From positions 10,602 to 74,601 of the forward strand of contig JAAXIK010000310.1 of NCBI GenBank assembly GCA_012270385.1: 64,000 nucleotides of DNA, in the 5' to 3' direction. Each line of letters begins with the position of its first letter. Within the stretch, counting starts at the first letter, position 1. The notes under the pieces are model-generated. The model was given only the letters and a program-made list of their open reading frames with translations. It was not told the origin of the DNA and made no database searches. Positions 1 to 11,200 of this stretch are shown here, in pieces. This DNA comes from Rubripirellula sp. (lineage in GTDB: Bacteria; Planctomycetota; Planctomycetia; Pirellulales; Pirellulaceae). Position numbers and translations under genes: made by a program.

Positions 1-1161
1 GGATGCAGCGGCTAGAGCTTCAGCTTTATCAGTTTTTTCCCAAGTAAAGCCATCGCCATCACGCCCGAAGTGGCCACCCGCCGTCGTGTCTTTGAAGACA
101 GGACGTCTGAGCTGAAGATGATCGATGATACCGCCTGGTGTCAGGGGGAAATGCTCACGCACTAGCTGAACCAGCTGATCATCGGAAACTTTTCCGGTCC
201 CCTCGGTATCAACGTGGATACTAACGGGTTCAGTGACACCGATTGCGTAGGCGAGTTGCACTTCACATCTTTCAGCAAGATCTGCCGCAACGATATTCTT
301 AGCGATGTAGCGGGCCATATAGGCTGCTGATCGATCCACCTTGGTTGAGTCTTTACCACTGAACGCTCCACCGCCGTGTCGTCCCCAACCACCGTAGGTG
401 TCAACAATAATCTTTCGGCCTGTCAGTCCGCAGTCTCCATGGGGCCCACCGACAACAAATTTTCCGGTTGGGTTAATGTGATATTTGATATCACCCTTAT
501 CTAATTCTGATGGAATCGAGGGCTTGATCACATGCTCGATGACAAATTCTCGAATTTCTTCATTGGATACATCAGGACAATGCTGCGCACTGACGACTAC
601 GGTGTCGATTCGAACAGGTGTGTTACCCTCATATTCGACCGTAACCTGACTTTTATTGTCTGGACGAAGCCAATTCACTTCTTCCTTGAATCGTGCTTCG
701 GTGATTCGATTGATAATTCGATGTGACAAAGCAATCGGCATCGGCATCAGTTCAGGTGTATCACGGCAGGCGTAACCAAACATTAAGCCTTGATCGCCTG
801 CACCAATTTCTTTTCCTGAGTCGTTGTCAGCATCAACGCCCTGCGCGATATCAGGGCTTTGGCTGTCGAGTGACACCATCACAGCACAGGTGTCTCCGCA
901 AATACCCATTTGGTCATCTGTGTAACCCACTTCGTTGATTACATTGCGGACAACATCGATGTAATTGAGTTTTGCTTTGGTTGTGATCTCACCTGCGATA
1001 ATCGCAACTCCAGTGGTCACCATGGTTTCACATGCGACCCTACTGTTAGGATCTTCGGAAAGCAAAGCGTCCAGAACGCCGTCAGAAATTCGATCGGCGA
1101 GTTTATCAGGATGCCCCATGCTGACCGATTCGCTGGTAAAGAGATATCGAGCGCTACTCAC
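1..1161 (-). CDS. metK: S-adenosylmethionine synthase (C-terminus cut by window edge)
   Basis: Makes S-adenosylmethionine from methionine and ATP in the cytoplasm. The reading frame runs off the left edge after 387 codons; the family is about 385-400 residues, so only a few C-terminal residues are missing. Both family signatures are visible: [11 protein letters not shown] in the N-terminal half and GGGAFSGKD followed by TKVDRSAAY in the middle. The N-terminus reads [20 protein letters not shown], with the SMGHPDK ATP-binding segment near the start. I chose the GTG at 1161 because a GGAG ribosome-binding site lies about 9 bases upstream and the only nearby ATG is out of frame and closes at once. 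No SAM-riboswitch-like structure was evident in the short region upstream. It is divergent from the vWA gene. Confidence 0.97.
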   Translation of the reverse strand, partial: MSSARYLFTSESVSMGHPDKLADRISDGVLDALLSEDPNSRVACETMVTTGVAIIAGEITTKAKLNYIDVVRNVINEVGYTDDQMGICGDTCAVMVSLDSQSPDIAQGVDADNDSGKEIGAGDQGLMFGYACRDTPELMPMPIALSHRIINRITEARFKEEVNWLRPDNKSQVTVEYEGNTPVRIDTVVVSAQHCPDVSNEEIREFVIEHVIKPSIPSELDKGDIKYHINPTGKFVVGGPHGDCGLTGRKIIVDTYGGWGRHGGGAFSGKDSTKVDRSAAYMARYIAKNIVAADLAERCEVQLAYAIGVTEPVSIHVDTEGTGKVSDDQLVQLVREHFPLTPGGIIDHLQLRRPVFKDTTAGGHFGRDGDGFTWEKTDKAEALAAAS

Positions 1162-1410
1162 AATGGTTTTCTCCGGAGTTTGCCATTAATATGCTTAACG
1201 GCACATAGATTTAAATTAGGTTCTAGTGAATTACCGTGCCAATAAATTACTTGTCAGACCGCGTTCTGAGAAGCTCCGTGATTGATTGGAGCCCATAATC
1301 TAACAAGGTCGCCGTCTATTTTCTTCCAAAAGAAGCGATTCAGACACTTTTCGGTTTCATTGGAGTGCTCGAGGCGGGACGATAGGGAGCGTCAAACCAA
1401 GGTGGCTCAG

Positions 1411-2454
1411 ATGCGAAATCACTCCAATCCTAGAGCGAAAAAACCGACCTTCGAGCAGGCAGAATTAGGTGCGTTGGAGAGCTCCATGCCAGCTAAACGC
1501 ACGGTTGCTCCGCTCCTCTTATCGTTTGGGTTTCATTTAGTTGTCTTGGTACTTCTTGGGCTATGGTGGGGATCTCAGCCAAAAGGAACAGAGAAATCGA
1601 AAAATGACCGGCCGATCGGAATTGCTGTGGTTCACCAGTTACCTGATCGGCAACGTTACACGGAAGTTCAAAGCTCAATCGAAGAATCCGAGTCGAGCGA
1701 AGACACAACCACTTCGGACGCCTCGAGTTCGTCTCTAGCCCCACCTTCTGACCTTGCACCTCCTTTAGATCTAGCAGGGATCCTAAATTCTCTTCAGTCC
1801 GACCCTTCTCCCGTGGATGGCACAGGGTTAGCCGGAGAGAGTAATTTACCGGGTGATGCGTTTTCCACTGGCTCTTCAGCGCAGAACGGGGAGGGAGAGG
1901 AGGCGACCACCATGGTATTCGGTGTGTCCGGCAGTGGAACGCACTTTGTTTATGTCTTTGATCGATCCGACAGCATGAATGGTTTTTCTGGTCGTCCGTT
2001 GCGTGCAGCCAAATCCGAGCTGATTAGGAGTCTCGGGTCACTCACGGAGCGACAGCAATTCCAGATCATTTTTTATAACGACCAACCTAGGCCGTTTTCA
2101 TTGCCGGGAATGCCTATGTCTATGGTCCGCGCTGAATCCGGAAATCTAGATCTTGCAAGAAATTATATTCGATCGATCGCTGCTTACGGTGGTACGGAAC
2201 ATGAGTCTGCTCTTAAATTGGCACTCCGAATGGGACCCGATGTGATCTTTTTTTTAACGGACGCAAGAGTTCCGCGACTATCGCAGGCTGAATTGAGAGA
2301 GCTTCAGATCCGAGCTAGCTCCTCAGGTACCACGATTCACTGCATCGAGTTTGGTTCGGATGGAGGTACGCCGGTGGATAACTTTCTCACTCAACTTGCG
2401 GCGATGAACCAAGGTCAGTATCGGTATATTGATGTTCGAAAATTGGATAACTAA
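1411..2454 (+). CDS. Membrane-anchored von Willebrand factor A domain protein
   Basis: A hydrophobic stretch near the N-terminus (starting PLLLSFGFHLVVLVLLG) looks like a single membrane anchor. It is followed by a Ser/Thr/Pro/Asp-rich linker and then a vWA domain. The MIDAS motif reads DRSDSM (DxSxS) just after a VYVFD strand, and the later GGTEHESAL and VIFFLTDAR segments fit the Thr and Asp elements of vWA folds. The domain is therefore probably metal binding and used for protein contacts in the periplasm. The frame is open back to 1282, but the ATG at 1411 is preceded by AAGGTGG and leaves a short basic N-terminus before the anchor, so I prefer it. The partner is unknown. The next gene is 100 bases downstream on the same strand. 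Confidence 0.85.
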   Translation: MRNHSNPRAKKPTFEQAELGALESSMPAKRTVAPLLLSFGFHLVVLVLLGLWWGSQPKGTEKSKNDRPIGIAVVHQLPDRQRYTEVQSSIEESESSEDTTTSDASSSSLAPPSDLAPPLDLAGILNSLQSDPSPVDGTGLAGESNLPGDAFSTGSSAQNGEGEEATTMVFGVSGSGTHFVYVFDRSDSMNGFSGRPLRAAKSELIRSLGSLTERQQFQIIFYNDQPRPFSLPGMPMSMVRAESGNLDLARNYIRSIAAYGGTEHESALKLALRMGPDVIFFLTDARVPRLSQAELRELQIRASSSGTTIHCIEFGSDGGTPVDNFLTQLAAMNQGQYRYIDVRKLDN

Positions 2455-2552
2455 CGTGTTGATTCTCTTTAGAGCATCATGCGACTATAGTTGAACATAA
2501 GCACAGGTTTAGCTGGTAACACTTCTCAAGGTTTTGGGGCTGATTGGGTTTG

Positions 2553-3455
2553 GTGAACATACTTGCAATTTTTTTCCCGATCATTGTTTTATTCAGTGGT
2601 GCTTTGAATGTTGGATTCGCATCAACCATTTGGTTAGCGCCCTCAACTTCAGAAACCCGGGGCTCCAATTGGTATCCAGCCGCAATACAAAAGCAGCAAG
2701 GTCAAGTTGTTCAATTTGACCGGGATGCAATTGTTATTACTGATCCAAAAACCTCTCGGTCGAGGCGATTGGCTTCGTCGCGAGTACTATGGATTGAGGC
2801 AGATGATCAGACAGATCGTGAAAAGAACATACGATCTTTTTTTGAAGAAGGGCGGGATACAGATGTTCTTTCAGGTCTATCTGATGTTCTCAATGAGCGT
2901 CCGCCCGTTTGGCGGCAGCAGTGGCTAACCATGGTTGCGGCAGTTTCGGCTTGGCGGACCAAACGTGGCAAGGTAGCACTCGAACTGATAAGTCAACTCG
3001 ACCAAAGACCATTGCCCTTGATGATCTTGGCGTGGTTACCCATTGCCTGGACTAATCAGATTACGGCGGAGCCGTTAGTGGCGGATGCGTTAGCCCGACT
3101 ATCGGATCCTTCTCCAATTGTTCAATTAATTGCAAGTAGTTGGTTGCTGTCTTCTGTGCATCGAAATATTGCTTCGGAGAAGATCAAGGAGTTAATCACG
3201 TCAGATCGGACAGAGGTAGCACAATTGGCATCCGCGTTGCTGTGGCGGGTTGCAACACCTGAACAGGTTAAGAAATCAGCTGAAGACTGGCGGGACGAAA
3301 TAGACAGAATGCCACTTATGCTGCAGGGTGGACCTCTGGTTTTGCTCAAAAGTAAATTGCGATCCTCCGGCGAGGCGACAGCGGCTGAGCATCTTCAATG
3401 GTCAATTGATGTCGCGCCACTCATGACACAGCTGCGCTGGCTTGATGGTCGCTGA
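2553..3455 (+). CDS. Exported helical protein of unknown function
   Basis: I do not recognise a named family. The N-terminus is a strong signal peptide (NILAIFFPIIVLFSGALNVGFAS). A short segment then reads like a small beta domain (VVQFDRDAIVITDPK), and the rest is alpha-helical with repeated Leu/Ala/Trp spacing that suggests HEAT- or TPR-like pairs. No catalytic motif is visible. The start is GTG at 2553; a TTG at 2544 in the same frame is possible, and neither has a strong ribosome-binding site. The gene lies between the vWA gene and hinT on the same strand, and could be co-transcribed with the vWA gene. Confidence 0.7.
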   Translation: MNILAIFFPIIVLFSGALNVGFASTIWLAPSTSETRGSNWYPAAIQKQQGQVVQFDRDAIVITDPKTSRSRRLASSRVLWIEADDQTDREKNIRSFFEEGRDTDVLSGLSDVLNERPPVWRQQWLTMVAAVSAWRTKRGKVALELISQLDQRPLPLMILAWLPIAWTNQITAEPLVADALARLSDPSPIVQLIASSWLLSSVHRNIASEKIKELITSDRTEVAQLASALLWRVATPEQVKKSAEDWRDEIDRMPLMLQGGPLVLLKSKLRSSGEATAAEHLQWSIDVAPLMTQLRWLDGR

Positions 3456-3461
3456 TTTGAT

Positions 3462-3478
3462 CGAAGGATTGTCCTTCG
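3462..3478. other. Short perfect hairpin between genes
   Basis: CGAAGGA, a three-base loop, then TCCTTCG gives a 7-bp perfect stem just after the stop of the exported helical protein. No T run follows, so this is not a standard rho-independent terminator. A third copy of CGAAGGA lies about 10 bases further on. Confidence 0.4.
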
Positions 3479-3542
3479 GAAAGGAACGAAGGATCCACAT
3501 ACAAAAGCTAGTTTTCCCACAGCGACAAAATGGAAAAGTAAG

Positions 3543-3881
3543 ATGAGTAGTATTTTTTCAAAGATCATTTCCAAGCAGATCCCTGCGGATATTTTGTACG
3601 AGGATGACTTATGCATGGCTTTTCGTGACATCAATCCTCAAGCTCCAACACATTTTCTGGTGATACCCAAGAAGGAGATTCAGTCGATGGCCGATTTGAC
3701 CGCCGATGATCAGGCGATCGTTGGTCAGTGTCTTATTGTCGCGGCTCAAGTGGCCTTAGAGGAAGGTTTAGCCAACGGATACCGACTGATCGCAAACACG
3801 CTTGAAGACGGTGGCCAAGAAGTACCTCATCTCCATTTCCACATACTTGGCGGACGCAAATTGAATTGGCCGCCAGGTTGA
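3543..3881 (+). CDS. hinT: Histidine triad (HIT) nucleotide-binding protein, HinT type
   Basis: A small cytoplasmic purine nucleoside phosphoramidase of the HinT branch. It has 112 residues, the normal length. The histidine triad is intact at H96, H98 and H100 (PHLHFHILGGR), with the catalytic histidine being the middle or last of these as in other family members. The N-terminal SIFSKIISKQIPADILYEDD and the C-terminal NWPPG are characteristic. The ATG at 3543 is the natural family start. It precedes bioF with a gap of 50 bases. Confidence 0.95.
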   Translation: MSSIFSKIISKQIPADILYEDDLCMAFRDINPQAPTHFLVIPKKEIQSMADLTADDQAIVGQCLIVAAQVALEEGLANGYRLIANTLEDGGQEVPHLHFHILGGRKLNWPPG

Positions 3882-3931
3882 TGAGCGATGCCTTTAGGTC
3901 TCGTCATTCCTATCTCGGGATTAAATGAATT

Positions 3932-5062
3932 ATGCGTGCCTTCGATGATTTTGATGGAGAGATAAATCGACTTAAAACTTTAGGACGTCTGCGCTCATTG
4001 ACGCCGCGACGCGCCGAAGGGATTTATCTATACACCGACCATGGTGAAAGATTGTGCAACTTTAGCAGTAACGATTATCTAGGGTTTGCCAGTCGTCACT
4101 GTGACCCGGATCGTCAAGGTGCGGGAGCCAGTGCTCTGGTGAGTGGTTGGACAGAGTTGCATCAAAGTTTGGCAGATGACCTCGCTGGTTTCGAGCAGAT
4201 GGAGGCGAGCTGTTTGTTCCCCAGTGGGTATGCAGCATGTAGCGGAACTGTAGCCACGTTGGCCCGCGAAGGTGACATCATTTTTAGTGATGCGCTCAAT
4301 CATGCATCTCTGATAGATGGTTGTCGTTTATCCAGGGCCACATGTGTGGTTTATCCTCATCGTGACATGCCCGCGTTAAGAGCATTATTGGGTGAACAAC
4401 GGAGACGATATCGGAATGCGTGGCTTGTTACCGATGGTGTCTTTAGCATGGATGGCCATGTTGCTCCCTTAGTGCAAATATGCGATCTGGCAGAAGAGTT
4501 TGATGCTAGTGTGATCGTGGATGAAGCACACGCAACGGGCGTTCTAGGAGACCGCGGCGCTGGAGTTGCGGAATTGCTTGGTGTTAAGCACCGGGTGGAT
4601 GTCATTATCGGAACACTTAGCAAGGCTTTGGGGGCCCACGGTGGTTTTGTTGCATCCAACTCGCAGGTGGTTCGATATTTAATCAATCGATGTCGGTCCT
4701 TGATCTATAGCACAGCATTACCTCCAGTTGTGGTTGATGCTGCACGGGCTTCGCTCAATAGAATTGCTACCACCGCTGCCGATAGGCAACGTGTGAAATC
4801 GCTCGCAAGGTCTGTGCGTGCAAAGTTGGAACAAGTTGTCAGCGTTCACGAGATGGATGTTCCTATCATCCCCGTGATTGTCGGAGCGGATAATCAAGCT
4901 ACGTGTTTGGCAGAGAAATTACGTAAACATGGATTTTTTGTTCCTGCTATACGACCACCAACTGTCCCTGAGGGAACGGCAAGACTCCGGATTTCTCTCT
5001 CGGCTCTCCATACCGATCAGATGATTGAAGATTTAATCCGTTGTATGCAAAAAGTGCTTTAA
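3932..5062 (+). CDS. bioF: 8-amino-7-oxononanoate synthase (PLP enzyme of biotin synthesis)
   Basis: A class II PLP-dependent acyltransferase of the alpha-oxoamine synthase family. It is expected to condense pimeloyl-thioester with alanine in biotin synthesis. Visible landmarks are SSNDYLGF near residue 45, the GASALVSGWTELHQSLA substrate-binding segment, NHASLIDG, VDEAHATGVLGDRGAG around 197-211, and the PLP lysine K231 in GTLSKALGAHGG. The length, 376 residues, is normal. The related enzymes Kbl and SptC share this fold, so substrate assignment rests on overall pattern. No other bio genes are in the window. A 7-bp inverted repeat (5057-5063 with 5077-5083) overlaps the stop codon. Confidence 0.88.
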   Translation: MRAFDDFDGEINRLKTLGRLRSLTPRRAEGIYLYTDHGERLCNFSSNDYLGFASRHCDPDRQGAGASALVSGWTELHQSLADDLAGFEQMEASCLFPSGYAACSGTVATLAREGDIIFSDALNHASLIDGCRLSRATCVVYPHRDMPALRALLGEQRRRYRNAWLVTDGVFSMDGHVAPLVQICDLAEEFDASVIVDEAHATGVLGDRGAGVAELLGVKHRVDVIIGTLSKALGAHGGFVASNSQVVRYLINRCRSLIYSTALPPVVVDAARASLNRIATTAADRQRVKSLARSVRAKLEQVVSVHEMDVPIIPVIVGADNQATCLAEKLRKHGFFVPAIRPPTVPEGTARLRISLSALHTDQMIEDLIRCMQKVL

Positions 5063-5298
5063 CCAAAAAATTTGTAGTTAAAGAAGTAGAAGCGAAGAAA
5101 GACACGAGAAATATCTGCTTTTTTTCAGGGTTAGCAATAATCGAGGAATCTTTTCTTCATTTGTATCGTCATATCGCTGGAAATATGCAGCGTATCTGGT
5201 TCTGAGCACTGCTGCTGTCGTCACTATCGACTCCGAATGCTAAAACCTCTGCTGAGCGGTAAATGGATTCCGAGAGTTTGTTTTGAAACGAGAAAAAA

Positions 5299-8200
5299 AT
5301 GGTCCAACAAAAAATCATCTTACACGTTCAAACAGATTGTAATTTGTTTTGGAAACTCTTTTTGGTCTGTGCGTGGGTTATCAGCTCGTCACTGTCTCCC
5401 TCCCGAGTCGATGCACAGTCAATTAGTTGGATGGAAGATTTTGCGCTTTCGAAGGATCGCGAATCGAAGTTAGCTGAGTTAATTCCTGGTAGTGATGATT
5501 ACTTTTGCTTTCACTGCTTGCATTATCAGAATACAAATCAACTGGATCAGAGCGAAGTCATGCTAACGCAATGGCTCGCTGAACACAGTGGTCGAGAGAC
5601 GGCATCCATCAGGGCGATGGTCGATCGACAACGTCTCTTAACGTATCAAGAGAATCCCCGCCGAACGATTGATCATTTTGTGCGCCGCCTTGGGATCCAA
5701 TTAAATCATCCCGCTCCTCCGGCAAAAAATGAGCAGCGCTTTCCTGCGGAATTAGATCCAGCAGTTTTGCAGCCACAGAGATTAGTCATCGATGCTCTCC
5801 GGCGAAGGCAGCAACTCAAGCCTTTAGCGTTAGATTTTCTTGCTCAACGTTTCATGGCAAATCAGAATGCTGGTTTACCGATTCAACTTAGCGATTTGCT
5901 TCAAAGAGTGAACGCGCCGATTGTTGATGGACTTGAAGAATTAGTGATTCGGGAGTTGCGATCAAGGAACCCCGCGGATCAAAAGTTCGGGGACCGCGCG
6001 GCTCATCAACTATTAACACGGGAACAACTGGGGAAAGTAGCGGAAGCTCTTCCTCGTTTGGCGCAGCAGAATTCTTTCGTCACGGCCTTGCTCCGTCGAC
6101 TACGGCCGCCAACTGGAGTCGATATCTCGGTCAATGATGAGGAGCGATTACGTTACCTTTTAGAAGTAGATGCATATGTCAATCAACTCCCAGCCACTTT
6201 TAATCATCTCAAGGCCGCCTCCATTTATCGACTGCTAGAGTTTAATCATGGCCGAGGTGATTATGACCTGCAGCTGTTTTTACGTTACTTGAATCTGCCG
6301 CGGGTCAGTCCCATCGTTCCACGTGAATGGTCGGGCAAACCCAATCGAGCTGATCTCAATCAAGATTTTCAGCAGATGGCCCTTCTCTCACGAATAGGGA
6401 ACGAACAGCCGTTGGTTCGAGCTTACCTTGAGCATTTTCTCAAGGATGCGCCGAATACAAATGAATTTAGTGGACTGATTTTGGAGGATTACCTGCAGAG
6501 GGTTTTCGCCGAAACCAAGTTGATGAACGGGATCGGTGATGAGCAAGTCTGGTATCGCGTTCTCAAACCCGCAGAGCGACAGCAACTTAGAGATCGGAAA
6601 GAACTTCGACTTTCAGCGAATAATATTCGGCTTCTCAACGCGGAGGCAAAATCTGTCTTACGGGTTGATTTGAAGAATATTAGCGAATTGATGGTTCGGG
6701 TTTATGAGTTGAATACAGAATCCTTCTATCGAACTCACGAGGAAGATCTTGATACAGATCTCGATCTGGATGGATTAGTCGCAACCAGTGAACGATCGCT
6801 CAAGTTCTCGCAGCCCGCAATCATCAGGCATCGTGAGGAGATTGACCTAAGCAGCATCACAGGGCGTGGCGTGTGGATAGTGGATTTAGTTGGGGATGGT
6901 CTTCGTGCTCGCGCTTTACTCCGCAAGGGCTCCATTGATCATGTGGATGGTTTCAGTGCAGATGGAATGAGCTTCACCGTCATTGATGAAAATCGCAAGG
7001 CAATTCCTAGAGCGGTCATGTGGGTAGGCAAACAGTTATTTCGTGCAGATGAGCAAGGAAAAATAGTCATTCCTCCCGTGATGAAAGAAACGCAGCGTCA
7101 TGGAGTCATCAGCGATGGGAAAATCTCAAATCGCTTTCATTTTCCACACCTTGAGGAAAAGTACTCTCTACAGGCTGGAATGCATATTGATCGAACGCAG
7201 ATGCTTAGCGGTAGGAAAACAGAGATTGTCATCCGTCCGAGATTGCTCTTAGGCGAAAAAGTCATCGATCCACAGATTCTTGAGAACGTGAGTCTCCGTG
7301 TTAGAGCAACTGATCAAAGTGGCCTTCCCATTACCTTTGAAGAGAGCGAATTGGAGCTTGATCAGAATTCCGAACTCGTTGTCCCAGTCCGAGTTCCGCA
7401 AAGATTAGCATCGCTAACGGCTGTTCTATCAGGCACGGTGCCATCATTGATCGATGGCAGCAATAAACGTTTAGAAATACAGCATGAGTGGCAGGTTTCT
7501 GAAATCCGTAAAACGGATCAAGTGCATGATTCTTACCTCACTCGAAATAACAACAATTTTCTGATTGAAGTACGCGGTCGAAATGGGGAATTGGTACCGG
7601 GAGTCATGGTAAGCATCGCCTTGACGACAGAATATTCGACAGGTGACATTAATTTAACGCTACAGACGGCACCCAACGGTCGGATCAATCTTGGGGAGTT
7701 GGCCAACGTCTCCGAAGTAAGGCATGCTGTGGTGGGTGGCATTCAGCACATTCAGAGTATGAGTTTTGATCAACTGTCGTGGCCGAATCAACTCAATACG
7801 GCCTCCCAATCCACGATAAAGTTGCCCTGGCCGAAATCCGATGACCGGGTTTTATCACGGTTCAGGCTTTCGGAACTTAGGGAGACCTCGATCGCTGCGG
7901 ATCGTTCAGCAATCATCAAACAACAGGATGGATTCTTGGTGATTGAGGGATTAACAACCGGGGACTATTCCCTCGTGGATCGGCATACGGGGGTAAATGT
8001 TTCTATTTCAGTGACTGAGGGTCCCGTTTTCAGTGGGGTGATTGCAGGAGAAAGTCAACATCGAACGCTGTCCCAATACGTACCGCTGTCAATTGGTGAA
8101 ATTCAACGGGATGAGAAATCACTTCGCATTCAATTAACCGGTGTACTAGAGGGTGCGAGGGTTCATCTATACGCTTCCCGATTCTTGGATTCCTCTTTTC

Positions 8201-11200
8201 CTAGTCAGGCATTACGTTTGCCTGAAACAAGAGCCTGGGGGCGATCGATTGAGTCCCTTCAAAGTGCCTACGTCAGTGATTTGCGATTGGGTGACGAATA
8301 CCGATACGTTCTACGCCGTCGATTTGTGAAAAAGTACCCGGGCGTCATGCTACCCATGCCTGGATTACTGCTAAATCCCTGGGAAACAGAGGAAACCACC
8401 AATCAGACACAGGAGGCGCGACCGGGCGAGGCTGTGCCGCCGAGTAGTAAAATGAAATCAGCTGCGCAGCTGTCCGAAATGATGGATGAGGCGATGTCTG
8501 CGCAGCTGATTGGATCGTCAGAATATGATTTTCAGGCGGATCCCGGAGTGATCCTTTCGAATTTGAGACCCGACCAGGACGGTTGGGTGACGGTGGACGC
8601 GAAGTCCGTCAACGGGCTGCCGATAGTTCGTGTTGTCGTGAGTAATGCCACAACCATCTTGGAACGGGAAGTACCAGCTCCACTTACGGATGTCGAGACG
8701 GTGGATCTGCGATTGGCATCGAGTCTAGATATCTCGAATGCCTACACGATGGAACGGAGTGTCACGATAGCCGGTCCAGAGCAGCCCTTGGATTTGACAA
8801 GTCTGGGGTCTGCACAGCTTCAAATTTATGGGACCGTGCAAGATCTTCTAAAATTGTATCTAACACTCGTTCCGGATCCTCGGCTGGACGATTTCTCAGA
8901 GTTGGCTTCTTGGGGATCAATGGCACAGAGTGAAAAAATCCAGATATACGATCAATTAGCCAGCCATGAACTTCACTTATTTCTAAGAGCTTATGATCCC
9001 GATTTTTTCCAAGAAGTGGTCCGACGGCACCTCGCTAACAAGAAAGAAAAACAGTTTATCGATCATTGGTTGTTAGAGAATGATCTATCTGCCTATCGTT
9101 CAATAGGTCGCTATCACCAACTCAACATCGCTGAGAAGGTACTTTTTGCTTTTCGAGATCCGCAAATCCGCGATACGGTAATCTCAGAACTGGAACAGAG
9201 TTTGGCTAACGAGCAAGCTAAATTTGACCAGGTGGCGCGTAATATCGATATTGCACTCGCGGGCAAATCCATGGAAGCCGGAGGAGGCATGGGTGGTGGG
9301 GCAAATGCCTTTAGAGGGCGGTTGAATTCGAATTTTTCCGAGTCCCTATCAATGGATCAACAGCGACGAGGACTCGAGAGAATGAGACGCCGAGTTGAAT
9401 CGGCTTCCGAGGATGCGGACATGGATATGGCCGATCCGGGTATCACTGGAGGGAGAAAGGTATTTCTGGGAAGAGAGTTGCAGGGCGGCCGGGGTGGTGA
9501 GACCTTCTACCAAGATGTGGATCGCACCAAGCAGTGGGCAGAGAGTCAGTGGGATCAGGTAAGAACCGTTGGACCGTCCGAACCAAAATCCTTGGTCAGC
9601 CTCAACTCGTTTTGGTTAGATCTTGCAAAGCAAGCTCAGCAGAACCCCGAGTTTGTAAGAATGTCAAAACATTTATTACTGCCTGCCGAAAATCGACACG
9701 CTGCTCTCGTGGCTGTGGCTATGAGTGGCTTACCTCGCGAAGCTGGGGAAATAGGTCTACCAACTGATGAAGCGGTTCGTTACCAGCCTGCACATGAAGT
9801 TGCAGTCGTGACGAAACGTCTCAAAAAACTGGAGGTCGAAGAGACAGATCAATCTGTTTTGATTGGACAACGTATAAGTCCCGTTCATGGCGAGCAGGTC
9901 AGTCCAAATGATCGGAGCAAGTCGGAAGAACCAGAGAGTTTTGTTGTTGGTATTCCCTATCGTGGACAGATTGTGATTTCCAATCCGACAGCGAAGAATC
10001 AAATTATTGAACTTTTTTGGCAGATCCCCGAAGGTAGTATTCCCTTGTCGGGAACGGAAAAAACTTCTAACCAGACTCTGAAACTCAATCCCTTCGAGAT
10101 GAGCTCGGTTTCCTATACCTTTTATTTTCCAAACCCTGGTAAATACCAACAATACCCCGCAACTGTATCAAAAAATGAGACCCTCATCGCAAGGTCTGAT
10201 GATCGGGTGATCACAGTGTTGAAAGATTACCCAAAGAATAAGGAGTTGGATTGGAATTACCTTGCCACTCAAGGCAGTCCAACTCAGATAAGAAAATTCT
10301 TAGTCAATGCGAACGTACAAAATCTCGATTGGATGCGGATCGCATCGCGAATGCGGAATCAGGAAATCTATCAGGTAGTGATCGAAAAACTTGCCTCCGC
10401 GAAGTTACCCATTGAAGGTCTTTGGGCCTACGGTTTCTTACATGAAGATGAAGAAGCGATTCAAACCTATTTCTCTTTACTCAATCCTATTCATCGCCAA
10501 GTTGGGCCCGTGCTAAGAAGTCCCTTACTCAATGTGGATCCAATTGAACAACGGTTATTTGAAACACTCGAGTACTCCCCTCTGGTTCGCGCGCGAATAC
10601 ATCGACTGGGAGATCGGCATGAAATTCTCAACCCAACTTTTCGCCGGCAATATGAGGAATTTATTAAGCTACTTGGTTATCAAGATACCATCAAGGATTC
10701 GGATCGCCTGTTACTCTCTTACTATCTATTGATACAGAACCGTATATCGGAATCAATCGAACAATTCTCCGAAGTTCGTCGGGAAAGCGTTTCCGAAAAG
10801 CTTCAGTACGATTACTTATCTGCTTACTTGTCGCTGCATCAGGGTAACCTTGAGGCTGCACAAATCCTATCACGTCAATATGTAAATTATCCCATCACCC
10901 GCTGGCGTGTTCGATTTGATGAATTGAAGCAACTGTTGGGACAAGTGAACTCCTTGATGGATCGAGTGGACCGCAAGGATGAAGGTACAGTTGCTGCGAA
11001 TAATCGCAATGGAGATCTCCGGATCGATGATCGAAACCAGAGGATGAGTGATGCTTCTGAACAAACCCCTGTACTCGTCGTCGGGATAGATGGTAACCAA
11101 GTGCGCCTTGATTACCGAAATACAACGGAGGCGACTGTTAATTATTACGGTGTGGATCTTGAGTTGTTATTTAGCAAGGCTCCATTCGCCAGAGAGGATT

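Noticed and set aside
1162-1281. SAM riboswitch upstream of metK
   Set aside because: No multi-helix fold with the usual conserved core could be seen in this short region.
3462-3478. Rho-independent terminator
   Set aside because: Perfect short stem but no T run follows.
9757-10152. 131-codon frame antisense to the giant exported protein
   Set aside because: Overlaps a clear long coding frame; no ribosome-binding site or recognisable product.
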